NCBI GenBank assembly: GCA_020351835.1
Contig: CP070669.1
Location: forward strand, 1,824,450-1,865,280
Reading direction: 5' to 3'
DNA length: 40,831 nt
From: Nitrospirota bacterium
GTDB taxonomy: Bacteria; Nitrospirota; Thermodesulfovibrionia; Thermodesulfovibrionales; BMS3Bbin05
In this document: in pieces, positions 9,109-15,970 of the stretch
How the letters are laid out: every line of letters begins with the position of its first letter
Position numbering within the stretch: the stretch's first letter is position 1
The notes under the pieces: generated by a model
What the model was told of the DNA's origin: nothing
Seen by the model: the letters and a program-made list of their open reading frames with translations, nothing else
Databases searched by the model: none
Position numbers and translations under genes: made by a program

Positions 9109-9353
9109 CTGTTCTGCTCCGCCAGTTTTTTCATTATTTTTTCATATTTTTCAAGACCAACACACTCTTTTGCAGCCGGGCACCATTCGAGGCACGTGTT
9201 CTTCATGTCCCTTGTCACAGCTCTTCCGCAGTTCTTACATGCCGTTTCAGTTTCATCCGACCATATCTCGACCCCTGACCCGCAGAACACACACAGGATC
9301 TCCTCAGGGTAAGGATTCCTTATTTCGCGGCTTCCTGGACAGCTTTCTTTCAT
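9105..9353 (-). CDS. Small zinc-ribbon protein (two CxxC-type pairs plus Cys-rich tail)
   Basis: An 82-residue protein beginning MKESCPGSREIRNP. It has the pairs CVFC and CKNC of a zinc ribbon around the acidic EIWSDETE, then a tail with CLEWCPAAKEC. Small proteins with this SCPGS...CPxC...EIWSDE...CxxC...WCxxAKEC pattern recur in anaerobic bacteria, sometimes annotated loosely as phosphohydrolase; I know of no established function. The frame stays open to 9596, but this upstream part overlaps gph and looks non-coding. ATG 9353 is chosen because a perfect TATAAT lies six bases before it and a dyad operator sits just upstream; ATG 9359 and ATG 9401 are alternatives. It is convergent with ubiX (stops overlap by four bases) and divergent from gph. 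Confidence 0.75.
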   Translation of the reverse strand: MKESCPGSREIRNPYPEEILCVFCGSGVEIWSDETETACKNCGRAVTRDMKNTCLEWCPAAKECVGLEKYEKIMKKLAEQNS

Positions 9354-9359
9354 GATCAT

Positions 9360-9365
9360 ATTATA
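9360..9365 (-). promoter_or_regulatory. Candidate -10 box for the zinc-ribbon gene
   Basis: On the minus strand the sequence reads TATAAT, then six bases, then ATG 9353. Transcription would begin at or one base before the start codon, giving a leaderless mRNA. No good -35 is seen at 16-18 bases; the dyad at 9385-9404 occupies that region, as expected for an activator-dependent promoter. Confidence 0.45.
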
Positions 9366-9384
9366 GCCGATAAGTGACCCCCAT

Positions 9385-9404
9385 TTTATGATATACATCA
9401 TAAA
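9385..9404. promoter_or_regulatory. Perfect dyad, Crp/Fnr-like operator candidate
   Basis: Two 8-base arms, TTTATGAT and ATCATAAA, form a perfect inverted repeat around the 4-base spacer ATAC. The core ATGAT-N4-ATCAT differs by one base per half site from the FNR consensus TTGAT-N4-ATCAA. The centre (9394.5) is about 41.5 bases upstream of the predicted zinc-ribbon mRNA start (9353) and about 55 upstream of the predicted gph start (9450). It lies in the divergent intergenic region, so one regulator could control both genes. Confidence 0.5.
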
Positions 9405-9436
9405 GGGTTTTGCCGCCAAATACCCGGTTTCTTTAT

Positions 9437-9442
9437 TATAAT
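9437..9442 (+). promoter_or_regulatory. Candidate -10 box for gph
   Basis: A perfect TATAAT lies seven bases before ATG 9450 and four before ATG 9447. There is no Shine-Dalgarno, so a leaderless transcript starting near ATG 9450 is plausible. The -35 region 17 bases upstream (CGCCAA) is poor. Confidence 0.4.
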
Positions 9443-9446
9443 TATC

Positions 9447-10082
9447 ATGATGGAACTTATTATATTCGACCTTGACGGCACGATAATAGATTCGGCTAAG
9501 GACATATGCAATGCGCTGAACCATTCGCTCCGTGGCATCAGGACCGGTGCTCTGACTGTAAAGCAAACGACCCGGCTGATAGGTGAAGGTGTTCATAGAC
9601 TTATCGAAAAGGTCGTACCCGACGAGCTAAGTGACCACAGGGGTAGAGTATTATCTGAATTTCTGTCCTATTATACTGATCATCTTCTTGACAATACTAA
9701 ATTATACCCACACGTCAAAGAGACACTGCAAAAGCTTGACCGTATCAGGAAGGCCATTGTATCCAATAAAAGGGAGACACTTTCAAGGAAAATACTGGAA
9801 GGTCTTGAGATATCTGATCTGTTCGACGATATACTGGGAAGTGACTCCGTAAGTGAGAAAAAGCCGTCCCCCATGCCAATCCTACATTTACTTGAGAAGT
9901 ATTCTTTATTAAGCTCACAATGCTTGATCATTGGAGATAGTAAATATGACATTCTCGCAGGAAGATCTGCCGGAATAGTGACCGTGGGAGTAACATATGG
10001 ATATGGAGACCGTTCAGCCCTGAAAGAGGCTGACCATATAATTGATGATATTAGAGAATTACCACCATTAATGGACAGGTGA
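9447..10082 (+). CDS. gph: HAD-family phosphatase, phosphoglycolate phosphatase type
   Basis: Cytoplasmic haloacid-dehalogenase hydrolase of 211 residues with a helical cap inserted after motif I. Motif I is IIFDLDGTIIDS with the nucleophile and acid aspartates; motif II is the Ser in KAIVSNKRE; the motif III Lys is in SEKKPSPMP; motif IV is IIGDSKYDILAGRSAG. Length and cap type match phosphoglycolate phosphatase Gph, which clears 2-phosphoglycolate, although PPase-like PpaX or other small phosphatases share this layout. Two adjacent in-frame ATGs occur (9447, 9450), with no Shine-Dalgarno and a TATAAT just upstream; the second ATG is attractive for a leaderless mRNA. It diverges from the zinc-ribbon gene and is followed after about 40 bases by a zinc exporter with its own promoter-like sequence. 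Confidence 0.85.
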   Translation: MMELIIFDLDGTIIDSAKDICNALNHSLRGIRTGALTVKQTTRLIGEGVHRLIEKVVPDELSDHRGRVLSEFLSYYTDHLLDNTKLYPHVKETLQKLDRIRKAIVSNKRETLSRKILEGLEISDLFDDILGSDSVSEKKPSPMPILHLLEKYSLLSSQCLIIGDSKYDILAGRSAGIVTVGVTYGYGDRSALKEADHIIDDIRELPPLMDR

Positions 10083-10088
10083 TATAAT
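10059..10088 (+). promoter_or_regulatory. Candidate promoter for the CDF exporter
   Basis: TTACCA (10059-10064), an 18-base spacer and a perfect TATAAT (10083-10088) overlap the end of gph. Predicted transcription would begin near 10095, about 29 bases before ATG 10124. That favours the ATG over the upstream TTG at 10103. Confidence 0.45.
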
Positions 10089-10123
10089 ATTCAAGTAGAC
10101 ACTTGCCCGAAGAGATTAAGACA

Positions 10124-10987
10124 ATGAAACCCGAAAAAAGACTTATACTGACACTTTTGATATCTCTTGCAATACTTGTTGCTGAAATTATTGGTGGAAT
10201 GATCAGTAATAGCCTGGCCCTGTTAAGTGACGCCGGACATGTTTTCACAGATTCACTTGCGCTTTCTTTAAGTCTAATAGCGTCCGTTATATCGAGAAAG
10301 GCGCCGGACGAAAAGGCAACGTTCGGGTACCAGAGAATAGGTCTTTTAGCTGCTATTATTAACGGGCTCAGTTTGCTCGGGATATCTGTCTATATCTTCC
10401 ACGAGAGCTATAACCGGTTCATGTCACCCCCTGAGATAAGGTCCTCGCTCATGCTCGTAGTAGCTTCTGCCGGACTGATAGGTAATATCGTTATGGCGTA
10501 TGTGCTCAGTGAGGGCCACAGTGACCTGAACATAAAGAGCGCCTGGCTTCATATAATAGGTGACCTTCTTGCTTCTATCGGAGTAATAGTCGCGGCTGTC
10601 ATAATCTATTTTACGGGATTCGTCATGGCGGATCCTATTGCAAGTATTGCTGTAGGGGGCCTGATCCTCATTGGAGGGCTCAGGGTTGTGAAAGAAGCCC
10701 TGGGGATATTTCTCGAAATGGTCCCGAAGGGCTATGATCTCAGGGAGATCCGGCGCTCTATCCTGGACATTAACGGTGTGATCGACATTCATGATGTTCA
10801 CCTTTGGTCGATATCTCATGGCAAACCTTCCTTTTCTGCTCATGTCTTAACCTCAGATCTTAGCCTGAGCGAGGTTGATACGATCAGAGGACGCATAGAG
10901 GGGCTCTTATCAGAGTTTGGGATAGACCACACCGTGCTACAGCTTGAATGCGGCAGATGCGAGAACGATCAAAACGCTCACCTGTGA
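10124..10987 (+). CDS. Cation diffusion facilitator, CzcD/ZitB-type zinc exporter
   Basis: Inner-membrane proton/divalent-metal antiporter, 287 residues from ATG 10124, with six hydrophobic segments. The transport site is the tetrahedral HxxxD pair of zinc-type CDFs: His39 and Asp43 in SDAGHVFTDS (with Asp36), and His143 and Asp147 in WLHIIGDLLAS. The TFGYQR block between segments is typical of CzcD. The C-terminal cytoplasmic domain (about 200-280) has the ferredoxin-like DIHDVHLWSIS with metal-binding His residues, and ends in a short Cys/His tail, LECGRCENDQNAHL, that may add metal sites. The reading frame also offers TTG 10103, but the ATG has better start context and lies downstream of a good TATAAT. 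Zinc is the most likely substrate; cadmium or cobalt are possible. Confidence 0.9.
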   Translation: MKPEKRLILTLLISLAILVAEIIGGMISNSLALLSDAGHVFTDSLALSLSLIASVISRKAPDEKATFGYQRIGLLAAIINGLSLLGISVYIFHESYNRFMSPPEIRSSLMLVVASAGLIGNIVMAYVLSEGHSDLNIKSAWLHIIGDLLASIGVIVAAVIIYFTGFVMADPIASIAVGGLILIGGLRVVKEALGIFLEMVPKGYDLREIRRSILDINGVIDIHDVHLWSISHGKPSFSAHVLTSDLSLSEVDTIRGRIEGLLSEFGIDHTVLQLECGRCENDQNAHL

Positions 10988-11115
10988 TAACATGCAGGAT
11001 CAGTCAGTCATATACGCGCTGCTTTATCAATATCCCGACTAGTCCATGTATCCATTTGTAATACATAATTTATTTTTTTATCAAATAGTTATATACTATC
11101 TAAACTTATAATTAC

Positions 11116-11127
11116 GAGGAGGCCTCC
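11116..11127 (+). promoter_or_regulatory. Strong Shine-Dalgarno of the MCP gene inside a 10-base palindrome
   Basis: GAGGAGG (11116-11122) precedes ATG 11135 and fixes the start. It is part of GGAGGCCTCC (11118-11127), a perfect palindrome, so the ribosome site could pair between two RNA molecules or bind a dimeric protein. A TATACT box at 11092-11097 is a weak promoter candidate in the otherwise AT-rich 147-base gap after the CDF gene. Confidence 0.5.
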
Positions 11128-11134
11128 ATATCAT

Positions 11135-13201
11135 ATGAAGAAGAGAAGGTTCGGGGTTAAGTTCAAGTTCACAGTGGTTTTTAGTGCTTTTATAGCCGTT
11201 GTTATGTTATTTGGCGCTTCCTATATGAATAAAAAGCAGAAGGACCTTATAACTTCTTTATCCTCGAAGAAAGGAAATAGCATTACTAATCTCATTGCCA
11301 GTGCAGCTCATTCGCATATTGAAATGGATGACATACGCTCGATAGACCTTCTTATTAAAAATGTCTTGTCTGATGATGATATTGCGTTCGTCTTTGTTAC
11401 AGGTCCTAATAATGAGTTGATCAGCTCTTTCAGGTCGGGCATGAACATCATTTCTGACGAGTTCCAGGCTTGGGGTATATCAGCTGACGATCCTAAGAGA
11501 TCCGTGAACAGCCTTATGAACGATGAAAGGATATTTTCATACGAACAACCTGTCAGTAGCTTTGTGAATGCAGGAAAGATAAAAATAGGGCTATTCAGAG
11601 ATAGAATGGGAAAAGAGGCAAGCGGACTTCTGTCATTAATGCTCATCATAACCGCAATAGTTGTCGTCACATTAGCCCTTATCTCACATTTCATGTTCAA
11701 AAAAATGGTATCTAACCCTATCGACAAGATCATTTTGGTGTCTAATTCCCTCGCAAACGGCAACCTTAAGGATGTAGTAGATATAAAGAACTCTGATGAG
11801 ATAGGGGATGTAGCCGGAGGCATCAACCTTCTGTCAACCAGCCTTAAGGATATCGTAACAGAAATGCGCCAGCTGATCGATGAACTTCAAGAGGCCGGTC
11901 ATACAGTTAACGGGCGGGCCAATGACGTTACGAACAGATGCAACGATCAGTTGTCTATGATAACAAAGATGATATCAATAATTGACAACAATACATCTTC
12001 TCTCAGGGAGCTTGCAGGCCAGACAAACGAGCTCAAGCAGTCATCTGAGGACACATCAGCTTCGATCATGGAGCTTGTATCCAGTTCATCAGAAATATCC
12101 CTTAATATGGATACTCTTGCGGGTGAGATAGATGAGATAAGCGGTGCCTTGCAGCAGATATCTAATGCCATCAATACACTGGTAGAAGTTGTCGAAATGG
12201 TCTCCGAGTCTACTGATGAGACGTCCTCATCAGCCCACGAGATCGATGCCAGCATTAAACAGATAGAGAACCTAACAAACGAATCCAGAGAGATAATTGA
12301 GGATATTAAGCGGAAGACCGAAAAAGAGGGTCTTGGCGCCATCGAGGAGACCATTGAAGGTATGAAGAAGATAAAGGATTCAGTGGAGATCACAGATGAG
12401 ATCATCTCGATCCTGGACTCTAAATCACTCGAAATAGACAAGATACTCCAGGTCATAGATGAGGTAACTGACAGGACCACGTTACTGTCACTTAATGCCG
12501 CCATCCTTGCTGCGCAGGCGGGTCAACACGGAAAATCCTTCTCTGTGGTCGCATCAGAGATAAAGACCCTTGCATCCGATACCTCTTCATCTACACAGGA
12601 AATTGGAGGGATCATAACGATGATACAGAAGGAGATAAAGACGGCGGTAAATAGCATAAGCCAGGGGATCGGCATGGTATCGAACGGTCTGAAGCTTGCC
12701 GAACAGGCAGGGGATATTTTTAACGGCATATCAGCAGGAACCAATGAAGCGTCGGAATACTCAGAGAGGATACATAGCGCCTTACAGGAACAGGCCAGTG
12801 GCATCAGCCTGGTCACAAAAACAGCTGAAAGCATAGCAGAAAGGGTCGGAGGTCTTTTTGTCTTCGTTAAAGAACAGAAGGATGCTATCGACAGGATGAT
12901 GTTATCAGTTGCCAATATACGTGAGGTTGCCCATCGCGTAAAGAGCTCAACGGACGAACAAAAGAGAGCAAGCACAGAGATTAGTGTAGCATCAGAAGAT
13001 GTTTCGTCCATGTCATCCGCCATAGCGATCGCCCTGAACGTTCTAAGCGATAAAAGCTCTGAACTTGTTGAAATGGTGGACAAAATAAGGTCTAGCGCTG
13101 AAGATAGCGTTAATGTTGCCGGAGACGTTTCATCCTCTATGGAACAGTTGTCTGGAAAAGCATCGTCATTGAGTGATGCTATCAGTAAGTTCAACATATA
13201 G
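11135..13201 (+). CDS. Methyl-accepting chemotaxis protein with non-canonical hairpin tip
   Basis: Membrane chemoreceptor, 688 residues. TM1 is about 10-30; a small periplasmic sensor domain follows to about 165; TM2 is about 165-190; a HAMP domain with NPIDKIILVSNSLANGNL follows; the rest is a long cytoplasmic coiled coil. The kinase-control tip around residue 454 reads LLSLNAAILAAQAGQHGKSF followed by SVVASEI. In canonical receptors this is NAAIEAARAGE(Q/H)GRGFAVVA, so the usual Glu and Arg are replaced by Leu and Gln, and AGE by AGQ. It should still bind CheA/CheW-type partners, but perhaps a separate array (inference). No che genes are nearby. A diguanylate cyclase follows downstream with its own promoter candidate. 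The ligand is unknown. Confidence 0.9.
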   Translation: MKKRRFGVKFKFTVVFSAFIAVVMLFGASYMNKKQKDLITSLSSKKGNSITNLIASAAHSHIEMDDIRSIDLLIKNVLSDDDIAFVFVTGPNNELISSFRSGMNIISDEFQAWGISADDPKRSVNSLMNDERIFSYEQPVSSFVNAGKIKIGLFRDRMGKEASGLLSLMLIITAIVVVTLALISHFMFKKMVSNPIDKIILVSNSLANGNLKDVVDIKNSDEIGDVAGGINLLSTSLKDIVTEMRQLIDELQEAGHTVNGRANDVTNRCNDQLSMITKMISIIDNNTSSLRELAGQTNELKQSSEDTSASIMELVSSSSEISLNMDTLAGEIDEISGALQQISNAINTLVEVVEMVSESTDETSSSAHEIDASIKQIENLTNESREIIEDIKRKTEKEGLGAIEETIEGMKKIKDSVEITDEIISILDSKSLEIDKILQVIDEVTDRTTLLSLNAAILAAQAGQHGKSFSVVASEIKTLASDTSSSTQEIGGIITMIQKEIKTAVNSISQGIGMVSNGLKLAEQAGDIFNGISAGTNEASEYSERIHSALQEQASGISLVTKTAESIAERVGGLFVFVKEQKDAIDRMMLSVANIREVAHRVKSSTDEQKRASTEISVASEDVSSMSSAIAIALNVLSDKSSELVEMVDKIRSSAEDSVNVAGDVSSSMEQLSGKASSLSDAISKFNI

Positions 13202-13269
13202 CATTTCATCACCTCTTTACCATTATCCTGTCCAGCAGTAACGAAAATATCTACCGATAATCTTGCTTT

Positions 13270-13298
13270 TTCCCATCACTAAGCTAGTATTATATAAT
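13270..13298 (+). promoter_or_regulatory. Candidate promoter for the PAS-GAF-GGDEF gene
   Basis: TTCCCA (13270-13275), a 17-base spacer and a perfect TATAAT (13293-13298) lie in the 123-base gap after the MCP gene. Transcription would begin near 13305, 20 bases before ATG 13325. Confidence 0.5.
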
Positions 13299-13324
13299 GA
13301 TAATCGTGGATCGAAGAAGATAAA

Positions 13325-14698
13325 ATGTTTTTTGGCAAAAAGACCACTGTCACTATCCCAAACCTGATCAGCTCCCCTTTGCTGATCATTGAGAATACGG
13401 GTGCGATCCATTCGGTCAACGCGGTGTTCTGTGAAATATTTTCTATAGATAAGGATGAGGTATTAAATAAGAACTATCACGAGATCAGGCAGCTAAAGCC
13501 GATCGAGAAGAATATTAATACATCCCTTATTCAGAGGCGACCTGAGAATCCGCGCCTAAGTTATCGTGATAAGCATTTTGAAGTATCAATAACTCCGCTC
13601 GAAGTTGACAGGGTTAACTGTGTTTCAGTGCATTTTTATGAGATAACACCTTTCCTCGAGATCGAAAGAGAGCTTCTTAAGAGAAACCGCGAACTGATGA
13701 TAATCAACACCCTGTCAGGTGCATTTATATCTTCTGAGAACATAGAGGAGGTCTTCAGTGCACTCCTGGAGAAGGTCCTGCTTATAACCGATTTTACCAC
13801 TGGGTGGATAATGCTTCGTGACGAAGCTGATTTCGAGGTCAAAAGCAGCCACGGCATATCGAAAGTGTTTCTCAAGGAGATGAATGAAGGGAAGATAGTC
13901 GATCTTTGTGACAATATTGCGAAGATAAATGATCCCCTGTACATATTCGAGGAAGATGAGATCGATGCTATCCCGGTCATAAAACGCGAGGGTATTGTCA
14001 TACTATCGGCAATACCAATTAAAGTAGGCAACAAGCTCAGGGGGATAATGTTCCTTGCAAGCCGCGTGAACAGGGAATTCGACTTCAATCTTGCCTCTAT
14101 ATTGTCACTTATCGGAAGTCAGTTCACACTGATAGTAGAGAAGATAGAGCTATTTGAGGAAACTCGCAGGTTGTCCATAACCGACAGCCTTACTGGATTG
14201 TTCAATTCCCGCCATTTCTATGAAGCCCTTGATAAGGAGGTAGCAAGAGCGGGAAGATACAGACAGATATTCTCCCTTGCTATTTTTGATATAGACGACT
14301 TTAAGGTAATGAACGATACTTACGGACACCAGGTAGGTGATGAGATACTGAGAAAGATCGCTGGTGTCATACTGAAGGAGTCCAGAGAGACGGATATTGT
14401 AGCCAGATATGGAGGGGAAGAGTTCGTTGTTATATTCCCGAATACCCCGAAGCATGACGCGCTTGCAGTTGCTGAAAGGATACTAAGGGGTGTAGAAAGT
14501 AGCTCACTGGTCCCTGATATAGATCCTCATATAAGAATAACAATAAGTGGTGGCATTGCTTCTTATCCTGAGGACGGAAGTTTTCCAAAAGACCTTCTCT
14601 ATAGGGCTGACATGGCAATGTATAAAGCTAAAAGCGCAGGAAAAAAACAGGTGGTATGTTATAATGTCACGCATGAAAAAGGTATTCAAAAGACCTGA
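13325..14698 (+). CDS. PAS-GAF diguanylate cyclase
   Basis: Soluble cyclic-di-GMP synthase of 457 residues. An N-terminal PAS-like domain (about 10-115, NLISSPLLIIENTGAIHSVN) leads through a helix (ERELLKRNREL) into a GAF domain (about 130-275). The C-terminal GGDEF domain (about 285-450) begins DSLTGLFNSRHFYEAL. The active-site motif is the functional variant GGEEF in ARYGGEEFVVIFP. RETD lies exactly five residues before it and is a standard RxxD inhibitory site, so product feedback is expected. No EAL or HD-GYP domain and no transmembrane segment are present. The 3' end overlaps the oxidoreductase beta-subunit gene by 35 bases, so the cyclase and that enzyme share a message. What the PAS and GAF domains sense is unknown. 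Confidence 0.93.
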   Translation: MFFGKKTTVTIPNLISSPLLIIENTGAIHSVNAVFCEIFSIDKDEVLNKNYHEIRQLKPIEKNINTSLIQRRPENPRLSYRDKHFEVSITPLEVDRVNCVSVHFYEITPFLEIERELLKRNRELMIINTLSGAFISSENIEEVFSALLEKVLLITDFTTGWIMLRDEADFEVKSSHGISKVFLKEMNEGKIVDLCDNIAKINDPLYIFEEDEIDAIPVIKREGIVILSAIPIKVGNKLRGIMFLASRVNREFDFNLASILSLIGSQFTLIVEKIELFEETRRLSITDSLTGLFNSRHFYEALDKEVARAGRYRQIFSLAIFDIDDFKVMNDTYGHQVGDEILRKIAGVILKESRETDIVARYGGEEFVVIFPNTPKHDALAVAERILRGVESSSLVPDIDPHIRITISGGIASYPEDGSFPKDLLYRADMAMYKAKSAGKKQVVCYNVTHEKGIQKT

Positions 14699-15410
14699 AA
14701 GCCTGAAAAACACTCCTTTCAGATTCTGCCCTGGATGCGGCCATAGCATAATTCATAGAATAATTGCTGAGAGCATAGACGAGCTAGGGATCAGAGAAAG
14801 AACCATAGGCATAGCTCCGGTAGGATGCGCGGTCTTCGCCTATGATTATTTCAATTTCGATATTATTGAGTGCCCCCATGGAAGGCCTCCTGCTGTAGCT
14901 ACTGCGCTGAAAAGGACTCAACCCGACAGGATAGTCTTCTCTTACCAGGGTGATGGCGACCTTGCAGCTATTGGTACAGCCGAGATAATCCATGCTGCTA
15001 ACCGGGGTGAGGACCTCTCCGTATTCTTTGTTAACAACGCAACATACGGAATGACCGGGGGTCAGATGGCTCCCACAACTGTCATTAACCAAAGGACCAC
15101 TACTACTCAGAAAGGCAGGGATGCTAAGACGCATGGATATCCTCTTCCGGTGGCTGAGCTTATTGCATCACTTCCATCCGTACCTTTCGTTGCACGAACC
15201 TCAGTAACAAGTTCAAAGAACATACTGCAGACAAAAAAAATGATACTACGTGCACTTCAAAATCAGATCGAAGGTAAAGGTTTCAGCTTTGTTGAGATCC
15301 TTTCCCCCTGTCCGACAGACTGGGAAATGTCATCTCTTGACTCACTAAAGTGGATAGACGGCGAGATGGTAAGTTATTTCAAGCCTGGCATATTAAAAGA
15401 TAACGAATGA
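14664..15410 (+). CDS. korB: 2-oxoacid:ferredoxin-type oxidoreductase, beta (ThDP-binding) subunit
   Basis: Catalytic thiamine-diphosphate subunit of an oxidoreductase that oxidises a 2-oxoacid plus CoA to acyl-CoA and CO2, passing electrons to ferredoxin. The family opening FRFCPGCGHSIIHRII is present, followed by PVGCAVFAYDYF and the ThDP/Mg motif YQGDGDLAAIGTAEI...NNATYGMTGGQMAPTT. At 248 residues it matches the short beta subunits of KorB/VorB. The start ATG 14664 follows AGGTGG (14649-14654) and lies inside the end of the cyclase gene; ATG 14673 is an alternative. The gamma subunit overlaps the stop by four bases. The alpha subunit (KorA/VorA) and the small ferredoxin subunit are absent nearby, which is odd. 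2-oxoglutarate is the common substrate of this subtype, but branched-chain 2-oxoacids are equally possible. Confidence 0.88.
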   Translation: MSRMKKVFKRPESLKNTPFRFCPGCGHSIIHRIIAESIDELGIRERTIGIAPVGCAVFAYDYFNFDIIECPHGRPPAVATALKRTQPDRIVFSYQGDGDLAAIGTAEIIHAANRGEDLSVFFVNNATYGMTGGQMAPTTVINQRTTTTQKGRDAKTHGYPLPVAELIASLPSVPFVARTSVTSSKNILQTKKMILRALQNQIEGKGFSFVEILSPCPTDWEMSSLDSLKWIDGEMVSYFKPGILKDNE

Positions 15411-15970
15411 TCGGAGGCGTTTTGGGAAGTAAGATCATGATAGCAGGTTCGGGCGGACAGGGCATCCTTTTTCTCGGAAAGATCATCTGCCAGGCAGCTA
15501 TGCTCGAGGGGAAGAACGTAACATGGTTTCCGTCATATGGTGCTGAGATGAGAGGCGGAACGGCCAGTTGTACGGTAGTAGTATCTCCTGATATGATCGG
15601 CTCTCCCATAGTCAAGAACCCGGATACAATGATAATCCTTAACTCGGCATCGCTCTCCAGATATCAGTCACGAATAGTGGATAAAGGATACCTCTTTTAT
15701 GATTCTTCTCTCATCTCTAACGGCTTTGAGAGAAAGGACCTGAACGTCTCTGCAGTACCTTCAAGCAAGATAGCTGAAGAACTTGGTAACCCAAGACTTT
15801 CCAATATGGTCCTTTTAGGAGCTTTTACAGGGATCACTAATGTGATCTCAGCTGACAGTGTAAGATCTGCAATAGACCTGACAGTTCCATCAAGCAGGGC
15901 GGAGATCAAGCAAAAGAACATAGATGCCATAGAAAGAGGATTAGAGTTTGTCTCAGGTCAGAAAGGCTAG
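15407..15970 (+). CDS. korC: 2-oxoacid:acceptor oxidoreductase, gamma subunit
   Basis: Partner of the ThDP subunit; the gamma domain helps bind CoA and completes the 2-oxoacid:ferredoxin oxidoreductase. The hallmark MIAGSGGQGILFLGKIICQAA is the family glycine-rich start. It is followed by VTWFPSYGAEMRGGTASCTVVVS, which is highly conserved in KorC/VorC, and the later NMVLLGAFTG. The 187-residue length is normal. ATG 15407 overlaps the beta stop by four bases, but TTG 15422, just after GGAGG (15413-15417), or ATG 15437 fit homologues' N-termini as well or better, so the first ten residues are uncertain. The following acetyltransferase begins 23 bases before its stop, so a beta-gamma-argA translational chain is likely. 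Confidence 0.88.
   Translation: MIGGVLGSKIMIAGSGGQGILFLGKIICQAAMLEGKNVTWFPSYGAEMRGGTASCTVVVSPDMIGSPIVKNPDTMIILNSASLSRYQSRIVDKGYLFYDSSLISNGFERKDLNVSAVPSSKIAEELGNPRLSNMVLLGAFTGITNVISADSVRSAIDLTVPSSRAEIKQKNIDAIERGLEFVSGQKG

Noticed and set aside
9354-9596. Long upstream extension of the zinc-ribbon frame
   Set aside because: It overlaps gph in antisense, has no zinc-ribbon features, and would run across the dyad and both -10 boxes.
13234-13260. Flagellar sigma-28 promoter (ACCGATAA at 13253-13260)
   Set aside because: No TAAA-type -35 at the required spacing; the TTCCCA-17-TATAAT nearer the gene is better.
14547-14663. Upstream ATG for the korB frame
   Set aside because: This part lies wholly inside the GGDEF domain coding sequence; the family's N-terminus aligns with ATG 14664.
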